From positions 1 to 19,757 of the forward strand of contig DATEAX010000050.1 of NCBI GenBank assembly GCA_035288145.1: a stretch of 19,757 nucleotides of DNA. Direction: 5' to 3'. The position numbers and the translations under genes were made by a program. Positions 1 to 5,466 of this stretch are shown here, one piece after another; positions within the stretch are counted from its first letter, which is position 1, and the number at the start of each line of letters is the position of its first letter. The stretch is from DATEAX01 sp035288145 (GTDB taxonomy: Bacteria > Patescibacteriota > UBA1384 > UBA12157 > JAENIV01). The notes beneath the pieces were generated by a model that made no database searches, was not told where the DNA came from, and worked only from the letters and a program-made list of their open reading frames with translations.

Positions 1-1089
1 AGAGCCGGAGCCGAGGTCTTCCGTATCCCGACTTACCAAGTGCATGATGAGCTCAAAAGACGCGGCAACGGGTTTGAACCGGAGGGAGACGAGAGCGACG
101 AGCAAACCGAAAAGAGGAAAAAGTCCAAGAAGGCCCAGATGCTTTCAATCCTTAGGGACTTTGCTCTGACCAAACCCGAGGCCTTCTATCCGTTCCGGGA
201 AATCGATCAGAAGCTGGCCAAGATCGCCATCCTGGCTGACGCCTATGATATGATCCAGAACAAAATCCGTATGCCCGCGGTCCAGCGACTTCGGGCCAGC
301 GTTGCCGACCTCGATATTGTCGAACCGGTAGGCAAGATTGGTATTGAGATGGACATTCAGGAGCATCTGGCCGAGCTGCTCTTTGGGCCGATGCGGAGAA
401 TCGTCAAAGAGACAAAGAACAAGAGCGGCGAGATTGCCAAGCCGGCCCACAAAGAAACCTTTACCGAAGTGCTGGAAAGGTCGCTTAGGGCGATTGAGGA
501 GCGTCTCCGGCGCCGGATGGTGCAGGCCTTCCGAGACAATAAATTCTGGGAAGGTATGTATCGCGAAATCCAGGGTTGCGGTCCGGTGACAGCGGCCAAG
601 CTGATTGCCGGGATAAAAGATATCAAGTTCTTTGATTCCCGGGCAAAACTTATTGAGGCGGCGGGCTACGGCTTTCTGCCTGACGGCAGCCGCAAACGGA
701 AAGTCCGCTTAAGTTCCGAGACCGGACGAGCTTTAAAGTCCATTCTTCAGGAAATGTTTCCGGACTGGACAATAAAGCAACTTAACGATGCCATTCGGAT
801 GAATTGGCGGCCGGGGCTTAAACAAGCGGTTTTTCTTTTTACCAGCCAGATTCGCGGCTATGGCCAGCCAGACAACCCGTGGAAACAGGCCTATCTTCAT
901 CGACTTACTTATGAGAAAGCGCGCCAGGAGCAATTCGCGCCCAAGCCGGACGGTACGACTTCTTATCCGGACGACAGGGCGCAGAGATGGCTGGGGCAGA
1001 AGTTCCTTCGGCACCTCTGGAGCGCCTGGCGGCGATGCGAGGCCGACAAGGAGTACCGGCCCTATAACTTTGAGTGCTTGAGGGGTTGA
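1..1089 (+). CDS. IS110/IS116/IS902-like transposase, 5' end outside the window
   Basis: The reading frame is open from the first base, so the N-terminal part is missing; a GTG at 40 is probably internal. IS110 transposases have an N-terminal RuvC-like DEDD domain and a C-terminal Transposase_20 domain. Visible here are a strand like the end of the RuvC fold (GAEVFRIPTYQ, about 7-39), a charged linker, a helical region, and at about 571-680 a helix-hairpin-helix followed by a conserved Gly/Tyr turn (GCGPVTAAKLIAGI, then AAGYGFLPDGS), the hallmark of Transposase_20. Where the family normally has a K-T-D-x-x-D-A-like motif, this protein has KKSKKAQML (about 118-144), so the expected acidic residues are not seen. 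That suggests a divergent or inactive enzyme. Third codon positions look GC-richer than in most neighbours. The family call is fairly sure; activity is not. Confidence 0.72.
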   Translation, partial: RAGAEVFRIPTYQVHDELKRRGNGFEPEGDESDEQTEKRKKSKKAQMLSILRDFALTKPEAFYPFREIDQKLAKIAILADAYDMIQNKIRMPAVQRLRASVADLDIVEPVGKIGIEMDIQEHLAELLFGPMRRIVKETKNKSGEIAKPAHKETFTEVLERSLRAIEERLRRRMVQAFRDNKFWEGMYREIQGCGPVTAAKLIAGIKDIKFFDSRAKLIEAAGYGFLPDGSRKRKVRLSSETGRALKSILQEMFPDWTIKQLNDAIRMNWRPGLKQAVFLFTSQIRGYGQPDNPWKQAYLHRLTYEKARQEQFAPKPDGTTSYPDDRAQRWLGQKFLRHLWSAWRRCEADKEYRPYNFECLRG

Positions 1090-1241
1090 AAAAGGCGTCC
1101 CTGAAAAGGTTATTTTCCTCGTACCCCTCCGGCGCTCGCGGGAAGCGGGATTGTTGGTCGGTTACCCGAAAGGGTTAAATGGTGAATATCCCGCTTCCAA
1201 CCTTAACACGGGCAGTCGTATTTTTCACGGCTGCCTTTTTT
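1090..1241 (+). ncRNA. candidate structured RNA after the IS110-like transposase (bridge-RNA-like position)
   Basis: The non-coding stretch directly after the transposase stop holds three nested or consecutive helices. GAAAA/TTTTC lies near 1104-1118. A perfect 11-bp stem GGAAGCGGGAT (1141-1151) / ATCCCGCTTCC (1188-1198) encloses about 36 nt, including ACCC-GAAA-GGGT with a GNRA tetraloop. The region ends in the terminator at 1211-1241. IS110-family elements are known to carry a bridge RNA in a non-coding end, and in the IS1111 subgroup it lies downstream of the transposase. The position, size (about 150 nt) and the stem with a large internal loop fit that, but no guide/target match can be tested here. 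It could instead be an unrelated leader or decayed element end. Confidence 0.4.
1211..1241 (+). terminator. rho-independent terminator
   Basis: GGCAGTCGT (1211-1219) pairs with ACGGCTGCC (1227-1235) over 9 bp with one U-G wobble and a 7-nt loop, followed directly by six T. It closes transcription from the transposase or its downstream RNA. Confidence 0.8.
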
Positions 1242-1243
1242 AT

Positions 1244-1294
1244 ATCCTAACCAATTTGCCCCCACCTACGAGGTGGGGTGAAAATGGTTAGGAT
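1244..1294. repeat. two-stem palindromic repeat, copy 1
   Basis: The outer stem ATCCTAACCA (1244-1253) pairs with TGGTTAGGAT (1285-1294), 10 bp perfect. The inner stem CCCCACCT (1260-1267) pairs with AGGTGGGG (1271-1278) around the loop ACG. The internal loops are ATTTGC and TGAAAA. A second copy with the same core and compensatory changes lies at 4333-4377. There is no T-tract, so it is not a simple terminator. It lies between the transposase-side terminator and the transglycosylase terminator. Confidence 0.75.
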
Positions 1295-1299
1295 TTTAC

Positions 1300-1347
1300 A
1301 ACCCAAAAAGACCCTTCATCCTTTCGGAATCAGGGTCTTTTTGGGTT
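1300..1347 (-). terminator. bidirectional terminator of the lytic transglycosylase gene
   Basis: A perfect 15-bp stem, AACCCAAAAAGACCC (1300-1314) with GGGTCTTTTTGGGTT (1333-1347), has an 18-nt loop. It begins 13 nt past the stop of the minus-strand gene. The A/T run inside the stem would give a U-rich 3' arm in either direction, so it can work both ways. Confidence 0.75.
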
Positions 1348-1360
1348 GAGTTATCTTGCT

Positions 1361-2059
1361 TTACATTCCCGCGTCTTGAGCAATGCCCTTAACCTTGTCC
1401 ACATACCATTGCGCATGGTTGTAGTTAAACAAAGCGGCATCAATGTTTCCTTCAGCGGCACCGCCAGTGGCTAAGAGGTTGGCCGCGCCGTAAACCGCGT
1501 CTTCAACGTTAGTAATGTCGGCCGAACCGTCACCATTTCCGTCTACCGCGTAGGTGCGCCAGGTTCCAGGCATAAACTGCATCGGACCCATGGCGCCGGC
1601 ATAAGAGGATTCCGAAGTCGAGTCGGACGAACCGGTCTCAACATAGTGGACGGCCTCTAAAAGCTGCCAGGGAATTCCGTAAGCCGCGCCCGCGCGCATA
1701 TACAAACCGCGAAAGTATGACGGGTCGCGTTCCACGCTTTGGCCTCCGCCGCCAGCATAAGCAATTTGCCGGGTCGAGGTTTTCTGGGCTAAATCGATTT
1801 CTGAATCACCGGAGGTGATTTCAATTTGGCGATTCTTGCCAGTTAACGCCTGCGGCTTGCTTTGGTCAAAACGAACGGCAATATCTTCTTTTTGCGCCTT
1901 AACTTTAACGGAATCCAAAGGCACAAGGGCAAAAAGAACGGCAATCGAAAGCATTTTCGAAAGCATCATTAAAGCGGAAATTTTCTTAGAATGAATCTTG
2001 GCTAATTTTTTAAAGTGCTGAACTAATGTTTGGGTCTCTTCGTAAAGTATAAATAACAT
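1361..2059 (-). CDS. membrane-anchored or secreted lytic transglycosylase (SLT fold)
   Basis: Cleaves peptidoglycan glycan strands between MurNAc and GlcNAc. The 232-residue protein starts with a positively charged segment and one hydrophobic stretch (MMLSKMLSIAVLFALVPL, about residues 31-48), a signal peptide or anchor. A polar linker follows, then an SLT domain from about residue 113 to the end. Family motifs are present: catalytic Glu in AVHYVETGSS (about E141), GAMGPMQFMPGTW, and FNYNH. The ATG at 2059 is preferred over a GTG at 2089 because AAAGGA lies 11 nt upstream of it and the GTG has no ribosome site. It is the only minus-strand gene, with its own promoter (2200-2228), a leader of about 134 nt containing a terminator-like hairpin, and its own terminator. 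In reduced CPR cells such enzymes probably serve wall turnover or division; this is inference. Confidence 0.88.
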   Translation of the reverse strand: MLFILYEETQTLVQHFKKLAKIHSKKISALMMLSKMLSIAVLFALVPLDSVKVKAQKEDIAVRFDQSKPQALTGKNRQIEITSGDSEIDLAQKTSTRQIAYAGGGGQSVERDPSYFRGLYMRAGAAYGIPWQLLEAVHYVETGSSDSTSESSYAGAMGPMQFMPGTWRTYAVDGNGDGSADITNVEDAVYGAANLLATGGAAEGNIDAALFNYNHAQWYVDKVKGIAQDAGM

Positions 2060-2163
2060 ATTTGAAGAAATCCTTTGGCCCTGATCCACCTTGGCCGGCT
2101 CCGCTCCACCAACCCGAGGGCGATGGGGAAGCAGCCAGACGAACTTTGGGCATAAAACAGGTT

Positions 2164-2193
2164 AAAAAAATTCTTCCGGGTTTTCCAGAAGAA
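2164..2193 (-). terminator. terminator-like hairpin at the 5' end of the transglycosylase transcript (possible attenuator)
   Basis: Read on the minus strand, TTCTTCTGG (2193-2185) pairs with CCGGAAGAA (2179-2171), 9 bp with one U-G, around the loop AAAAC, and is followed by seven T (2170-2164). The predicted transcription start is near 2193, so the hairpin would form from the first bases. Most transcripts might end after about 30 nt unless readthrough is regulated. Confidence 0.65.
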
Positions 2194-2199
2194 GTAAGT

Positions 2200-2228
2200 A
2201 TTATAGCACATTGCTTGCTTTTTGTCAA
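2200..2228 (-). promoter_or_regulatory. sigma70-type promoter of the lytic transglycosylase gene
   Basis: On the minus strand there is a perfect TTGACA (2228-2223), a 17-nt spacer, and a perfect TATAAT (2205-2200). Transcription should start near 2193. It overlaps the plus-strand promoter at 2215-2243. Confidence 0.88.
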
Positions 2229-2243
2229 GTCCCTTGCTATACT
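2215..2243 (+). promoter_or_regulatory. promoter of the EF-Tu-domain-like gene
   Basis: TTGCTT (2215-2220), a 17-nt spacer, TATACT (2238-2243). The start near 2250 leaves a leader of about 19 nt containing the strong ribosome site GGAGGTGA (2258-2265). Both -35 boxes of the divergent pair fall within 2215-2228. Confidence 0.75.
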
Positions 2244-2268
2244 TGGGTTACGAAGGGAGGTGAGAAAG

Positions 2269-2574
2269 TTGGCAGAAGAAAAGAAGACAAGCAGAGCGCA
2301 GTCCGCCGAAGCGGGGACGAAGGCGGAAGGCAAACCAATCGGTTCGATCTCACATTTTTACTCCAAAATCGGCGTCGGCATCATTGAGCTAAAGGATTCA
2401 CTCAATGTTGGTGACAAAATTAAAATCAAGGGGCATTCCAGCGACATTGAGCAAGCGATTGAGTCAATGCAGATTGACCACAAAGATGTTACCGAAGCCA
2501 AAAAAGGCGATGTCATTGGCCTGAAAGTTTCCGACAAGGTCCGCGAAGGCGACAAGGTCTATAAAGTCGAGTAG
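2269..2574 (+). CDS. small translation elongation factor-like protein (EF-Tu domain-2-like)
   Basis: A 101-residue protein starting at TTG 2269, chosen because GGAGGTGA sits 3-10 nt upstream; upstream ATGs in the same frame lie before the promoter. After a charged, Lys/Ala-rich tail (residues 1-22) comes a beta-barrel-type domain with the pattern GSISHFYSKIGVGIIEL ... LNVGDKIKIKG ... AKKGDVIGLKV ... REGDKVYKV. This is the domain-2 fold of translational GTPases, also found as the C-terminal domain of some U32 peptidases. There is no GTPase domain, so it cannot be a classical factor. Stand-alone proteins of this kind are known from CPR bacteria and archaea, without an assigned role as far as I know. 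It is single-gene, ending before the hairpin at 2638-2658. Confidence 0.75.
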   Translation: MAEEKKTSRAQSAEAGTKAEGKPIGSISHFYSKIGVGIIELKDSLNVGDKIKIKGHSSDIEQAIESMQIDHKDVTEAKKGDVIGLKVSDKVREGDKVYKVE

Positions 2575-2607
2575 AAATTTTTGTTTACCCTCAAGGAGCC
2601 GTCTTTC

Positions 2608-2636
2608 TTGTTGGGAGAACTGTTTTTTGTTATGTT
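2608..2636 (+). promoter_or_regulatory. possible promoter of rarA
   Basis: TTGTTG (2608-2613), a 17-nt spacer, TATGTT (2631-2636). It is moderately conserved. The start would be near 2643, inside the hairpin at 2638-2655. Confidence 0.45.
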
Positions 2637-2637
2637 T

Positions 2638-2658
2638 AAAGTCCGAAAGGACTTTTTT
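2638..2658 (+). terminator. GNRA-capped terminator overlapping the rarA ribosome site
   Basis: AAAGTCC (2638-2644), loop GAAA, GGACTTT (2649-2655), then three more T. It can end transcription of the upstream gene. The AAAGGA in its loop and 3' arm is the only Shine-Dalgarno-like sequence before the rarA ATG at 2661. Confidence 0.6.
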
Positions 2659-2660
2659 AA

Positions 2661-3896
2661 ATGAAAACTCCCGAACTCTTTGACGAAAATTTAGCCAATC
2701 AGAACTTTCAGCCGCTGGCCGAAAAAATGCGGCCGAAAAAAATTGCTGACCTTGTCGGTCAAGAACACCTTTTCGGCAAAGGAAAACCGCTTCGCACAAT
2801 GATTGCCACCGGCAATCTTCAGTCAGTTATCCTCTGGGGACCGCCGGGAACGGGCAAGACCTCGATTGCCCGATTGATCTCTTTTTACACCAAATCCCAT
2901 TTTGAGCAGTTTTCCGCGGTCACCGCTGGCGTCGCCGATGTCCGTAAAACAATTAAAGAGGCTGCTGACCGGCTCAAATTCCACCAAAAGAGAACGATTC
3001 TTTTTGTTGACGAAATCCACCGCTTCAATAAAGCCCAGCAGGACGCTTTTCTGCCCTCGGTCGAAGACGGCACGCTCATTCTTGTGGGCGCCACCACCGA
3101 AAACCCATCTTTTGAAGTCAACGCCCCGTTAATTTCCCGTTCACAGGTCTTTGTTCTCCAACCCCTTGATGCTCAAGATATAACCAAAGTAATCAGACGG
3201 GCGTTGAGTTACTTTCCAAAACATAAGTTTGATTCGCAAGCCCTCAAATATATTGCTGAAAAAGCCAATGGCGATGCCCGAACAGCTCTCAATGCTTTGG
3301 AGCTGGCGGCCAATTTATCCCGCAAGATAGATTTAAAAACCGCAGAAACGGCCGTCCAACAAAAGGCGATTTATTATGATAAAAAAGGCGACTGGCACTA
3401 TGATGTGATTTCGGCTTTCATTAAATCTTTGCGCGGTTCGGCGCCCGATGCCGCTCTTTACTGGCTGGCGCGGATGCTCAAAGCCGGCGAAGACCCGGTC
3501 TTTATTGCCCGAAGAATGGTGATTTTTGCTTCCGAAGACATCGGCAACGCCCAACCGACCGCGCTGGTGTTGGCCACATCCTCTATGACCGCCGTCCACA
3601 TGGTCGGGATGCCGGAAGCGGGGATAATACTCGCCCAGGCGGCGACTTATCTTGCGACTGCGCCCAAATCCCGGACAAGTTATGACGGTCTGATGGCGGC
3701 CTATAAAGACATTGATGAAAAAAATCTTGAACCCGTGCCTTTGCACTTAAGAAATCCCGTCACCGATTTGATGAAAGAGCTTGGCTACGGCAAGGGATAT
3801 AAATGGAGCGACGATAAGGAAGTATATCAAAAGATGGATTTTCTGCCCAAGAATCTAAAAGGTAGAAAATACTACCACCCGCCGAAAAAGCCGTAA
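2661..3896 (+). CDS. rarA: replication-associated recombination ATPase RarA (MgsA/WRNIP1 family)
   Basis: A clamp-loader-type AAA+ ATPase acting at stalled replication forks, related to E. coli RarA/MgsA and eukaryotic WRNIP1. The 411-residue length is normal for the family. Visible are the N-terminal family motif PLAEKMRPKKIADLVGQEHL (residues 18-37), Walker A GPPGTGKTS (about 60-68), Walker B/DExH ILFVDEIHRFNKAQQDAFLP (about 112-131), sensor 1 GATTENPSFEVN, a second-half lid (NGDARTALNALELA), and the RarA C-terminal segment with SEDIGNAQP and RNPVTDLMKELGYGKGYKW. The start at ATG 2661 fits the family N-terminus, though its ribosome site lies in a hairpin. Identification is secure. Confidence 0.96.
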   Translation: MKTPELFDENLANQNFQPLAEKMRPKKIADLVGQEHLFGKGKPLRTMIATGNLQSVILWGPPGTGKTSIARLISFYTKSHFEQFSAVTAGVADVRKTIKEAADRLKFHQKRTILFVDEIHRFNKAQQDAFLPSVEDGTLILVGATTENPSFEVNAPLISRSQVFVLQPLDAQDITKVIRRALSYFPKHKFDSQALKYIAEKANGDARTALNALELAANLSRKIDLKTAETAVQQKAIYYDKKGDWHYDVISAFIKSLRGSAPDAALYWLARMLKAGEDPVFIARRMVIFASEDIGNAQPTALVLATSSMTAVHMVGMPEAGIILAQAATYLATAPKSRTSYDGLMAAYKDIDEKNLEPVPLHLRNPVTDLMKELGYGKGYKWSDDKEVYQKMDFLPKNLKGRKYYHPPKKP

Positions 3897-3903
3897 ATTA
3901 TAG

Positions 3904-3909
3904 TATAAT
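3904..3909 (+). promoter_or_regulatory. -10 box for the metalloprotease gene
   Basis: A perfect TATAAT ends 6 nt before the ATG at 3916, which would place the transcription start on or next to the start codon (leaderless mRNA). No good -35 is seen at normal spacing. Confidence 0.5.
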
Positions 3910-3915
3910 TAAAGC

Positions 3916-4329
3916 ATGGAACGGGACCATAAATGGCTAAAATCTAGATTAGAAATGATTTGGCGAAGATATTTTCCCGATGTTCAAATCGCCAATAATG
4001 TTTTTGTTAAATTCGGCCGAGCGGCGTCAACCCGTCTCGGTTCGATTAAATATGGCCGGCGCAAGGAGAATCCCAACACCATCATCACCATTAATGGTTA
4101 TTTTAAGAACCCGCAAATTCCCGAATTTGTCGTTGACGGCGTTTTAGCCCACGAGCTGACCCATTACGCTCACGGATTTTTCAGCCCCCACGAACAATAC
4201 CATCGCTTTCCGCATCAAGGCGGTGTCGTCCGCCGGGAAATGGTTGATCGGGGCCTTCAGGATTTGCTAAAATTGGAAAAGAAGTGGATTAAAGAAAATT
4301 GGACAATATTCTTAAGGAGAAATCGTTAA
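3916..4329 (+). CDS. putative SprT-like zinc metalloprotease
   Basis: A 137-residue cytoplasmic protein, with no signal or membrane segment. It carries HELTH (residues 79-83), the HExxH zinc site, inside VLAHELTHYAHGF, followed by a His-rich stretch (PHEQYHRFPHQGG) that could supply the third ligand. The overall layout (N-terminal helix, strands, HExxH helix, C-terminal basic helix) resembles the SprT-like / WLM group of short metalloproteases, some of which act on DNA-protein crosslinks. Its place behind rarA makes a genome-maintenance role attractive but unproven. No Shine-Dalgarno sequence precedes the start, in line with the leaderless promoter. The exact family is uncertain. Confidence 0.65.
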   Translation: MERDHKWLKSRLEMIWRRYFPDVQIANNVFVKFGRAASTRLGSIKYGRRKENPNTIITINGYFKNPQIPEFVVDGVLAHELTHYAHGFFSPHEQYHRFPHQGGVVRREMVDRGLQDLLKLEKKWIKENWTIFLRRNR

Positions 4330-4332
4330 TCT

Positions 4333-4377
4333 CTAACCGACAATGATACACCTACGAGGTGTATCAAAATGGTTTAG
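4333..4377. repeat. two-stem palindromic repeat, copy 2
   Basis: Outer stem CTAACC (4333-4338) with GGTTTAG (4371-4377, one unpaired base). Inner stem GATACACCT (4345-4353) with AGGTGTATC (4357-4365), 9 bp perfect, around the loop ACG. It shares CACCTACGAGGTG and AAAATGGTT with the copy at 1244-1294, while the lower inner stem differs in a paired way (GATACACC versus CCCCACC). It lies just upstream of the -10 box of the HIT gene. Confidence 0.75.
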
Positions 4378-4383
4378 AAAGGG

Positions 4384-4389
4384 TATAAT
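4384..4389 (+). promoter_or_regulatory. -10 box for the HIT gene
   Basis: A perfect TATAAT ends 11 nt before the ATG at 4401; a short leader of about 4-5 nt is expected. At 16-18 nt spacing the -35 position falls in the 3' arm of the palindromic repeat and has no consensus match, so the repeat may serve as the upstream control element. Confidence 0.45.
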
Positions 4390-4400
4390 AGGATATAGTT

Positions 4401-4742
4401 ATGGATAATTGTCTTTTTTGTAAAATTGCCAAGAAAGAATTGCCGGCGGAAGTTGAATATGAAGATGAAGAAATTATTGCTTTTCAAGACATCCACCCTA
4501 AAGCCCCGGTTCACATTTTAATAACTCCCAAAAAACATATTGAGTCGGTGGCGAAAATGACGGAAAACGATGTTAACATTGCCGGTAGATTAATTTATAT
4601 CGCCAAGATTCTGGCCGAGAAAAAGGGTATTGCCAAGAAGGGTTATAAATTGGTCGTGAACGTCGGCCGAGAAGGGGGACAACTGATTGACCACCTCCAT
4701 CTTCACCTATTAGGTGGACAAAAATTAGAAGCGATAGTATAA
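4401..4742 (+). CDS. HIT-family nucleotide-binding hydrolase (Hint/HinT-like)
   Basis: Histidine-triad proteins hydrolyse purine nucleoside phosphoramidates and related nucleotides. The 113-residue length matches bacterial HinT. Family features in order: CLFCKIAKKELPAEVEYED (N-terminal strand and zinc/Cys-type motif), IIAFQDIHPKAPVHILITPKKHIES, and the catalytic triad near the C-terminus in HLHLHLLGG (about residues 99-107, pattern H-x-H-x-H-x-x), preceded by NVGREGGQLIDH. The stop codon overlaps the -10 box of the next promoter, so this gene is probably transcribed alone or with partial readthrough. The identification is secure; the physiological substrate is unknown. Confidence 0.93.
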   Translation: MDNCLFCKIAKKELPAEVEYEDEEIIAFQDIHPKAPVHILITPKKHIESVAKMTENDVNIAGRLIYIAKILAEKKGIAKKGYKLVVNVGREGGQLIDHLHLHLLGGQKLEAIV

Positions 4743-4743
4743 T
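4715..4743 (+). promoter_or_regulatory. promoter of the rpsU - YqeY-like - ybeY operon
   Basis: TGGACA (4715-4720), a 17-nt spacer, a perfect TATAAT (4738-4743). It lies across the end of the HIT gene. The start is expected near 4750, giving a leader of about 22 nt. Confidence 0.78.
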
Positions 4744-4771
4744 CAGTTGAGTGAAGGGTTGGTGATAAATT

Positions 4772-5017
4772 TTGGAAAACACCTATCAAAAAGAAGCCGG
4801 TATTAATCGGGGTTTTCAAAAAAACGGCCGTCAGCGCCACCGAGATAATGAACCGTTCGAAGTCATGCTCCGGCGGTTTTTTCGCGATGTCCAGCAATCG
4901 GGTCTTTTGACGGAAATCAAAAAGCGCCGTTTTCGCGAAAAAAATGTCTCTCGGGAAATTATTCGGCAGGCGGCCCGCCGAAAAGCGGCCCGTAAAAAAA
5001 TCAAGCGCGGTTATTAA
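4772..5017 (+). CDS. rpsU: 30S ribosomal protein bS21
   Basis: An 81-residue, very basic protein of the small ribosomal subunit involved in initiation and base pairing near the 3' end of 16S rRNA. The family pattern is visible: NEPFEVMLRRFFRDVQQSG, then EIKKRRFREKNVSREIIRQAARRKAARKK, with the typical basic C-terminal helix. It is about 10 residues longer at the N-terminus than common bS21. The TTG at 4772 is preceded by GGTGAT (4761-4766), which matches the 3' half of the extended Shine-Dalgarno sequence. It is first in an operon with the YqeY-like gene 8 nt downstream, a common pairing in bacteria. Confidence 0.88.
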   Translation: MENTYQKEAGINRGFQKNGRQRHRDNEPFEVMLRRFFRDVQQSGLLTEIKKRRFREKNVSREIIRQAARRKAARKKIKRGY

Positions 5018-5025
5018 GGAAAAAA

Positions 5026-5466
5026 ATGCTTAAGGACCAAATCGAAGAGAACTATCTTATGGCGATGAAAGAAAAAGACGCTCCCCGGGTTTCTACTTTG
5101 AGAATGCTTAAAAGCGGCTTAAAAAACCGCGAAATTGAAAGCGGCCAGGATTTGACTGATGAAGAGATTATTCAGGTTATCCAGTCCCAGATAAAGTCGC
5201 GTCGGGATTCGATTGAGCTTTATAAAAAAGGCGGACGAGGAGAATTAGCCGAAAAAGAAGAAACCGAAGCAAACATCTTAATGGAGTATCTTCCGGAGCA
5301 GATGAGCAGGGAAGAAATCCGCGCCAAACTTCAGGAAGTCATCGCCTCATCGGAGGCAAAAGGCCTTCAGGATATGGGCAAGGTGATGGGTCTGACGGCT
5401 TCCGAATTGAAAGGCAGAGCCGAGATGGGCGAAGTGGCAAAAATAGCCAAAGAACTCCTCCAATGA
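5026..5466 (+). CDS. GatB/YqeY domain protein
   Basis: A 146-residue helical protein of the YqeY family, resembling the C-terminal tRNA-binding tail domain of the GatB subunit of Asp/Glu-tRNA amidotransferase. Motifs: MKEKDAPRVSTLRMLKSGLKNREIE, then SRRDSIELYKKGGRGELAEKEETEANILMEYLPEQMS, then a second helical domain ending in GKVMGLTASELKGRAEMGEVAKIAKELL. Length is normal (about 145-150). It has a ribosome site AAGGA before ATG 5026 and its TGA overlaps the ATG of ybeY (ATGA), indicating translational coupling. Its function in cells is not well established; association with bS21 genes suggests a link to translation. Confidence 0.93.
   Translation: MLKDQIEENYLMAMKEKDAPRVSTLRMLKSGLKNREIESGQDLTDEEIIQVIQSQIKSRRDSIELYKKGGRGELAEKEETEANILMEYLPEQMSREEIRAKLQEVIASSEAKGLQDMGKVMGLTASELKGRAEMGEVAKIAKELLQ

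Noticed and set aside
2010..2156. A 47-codon minus-strand frame starting at 2153 in the transglycosylase leader, ending in an Arg-rich tail
   Set aside because: No Shine-Dalgarno sequence and it runs out of frame through the real gene; treated as a shadow, though a leader peptide cannot be excluded.
2060..2193. Known riboswitch (c-di-AMP, c-di-GMP) in the transglycosylase leader
   Set aside because: GC-rich and probably structured, but no consensus stretches of these classes could be matched by eye.
4706..4719. CACCTATTAGGTG inside the HIT gene, similar to the CACCTACGAGGTG repeat core
   Set aside because: It codes for the conserved HLHLHLLGG motif, has no outer CTAACC/GGTTAG stem, and is most likely chance.
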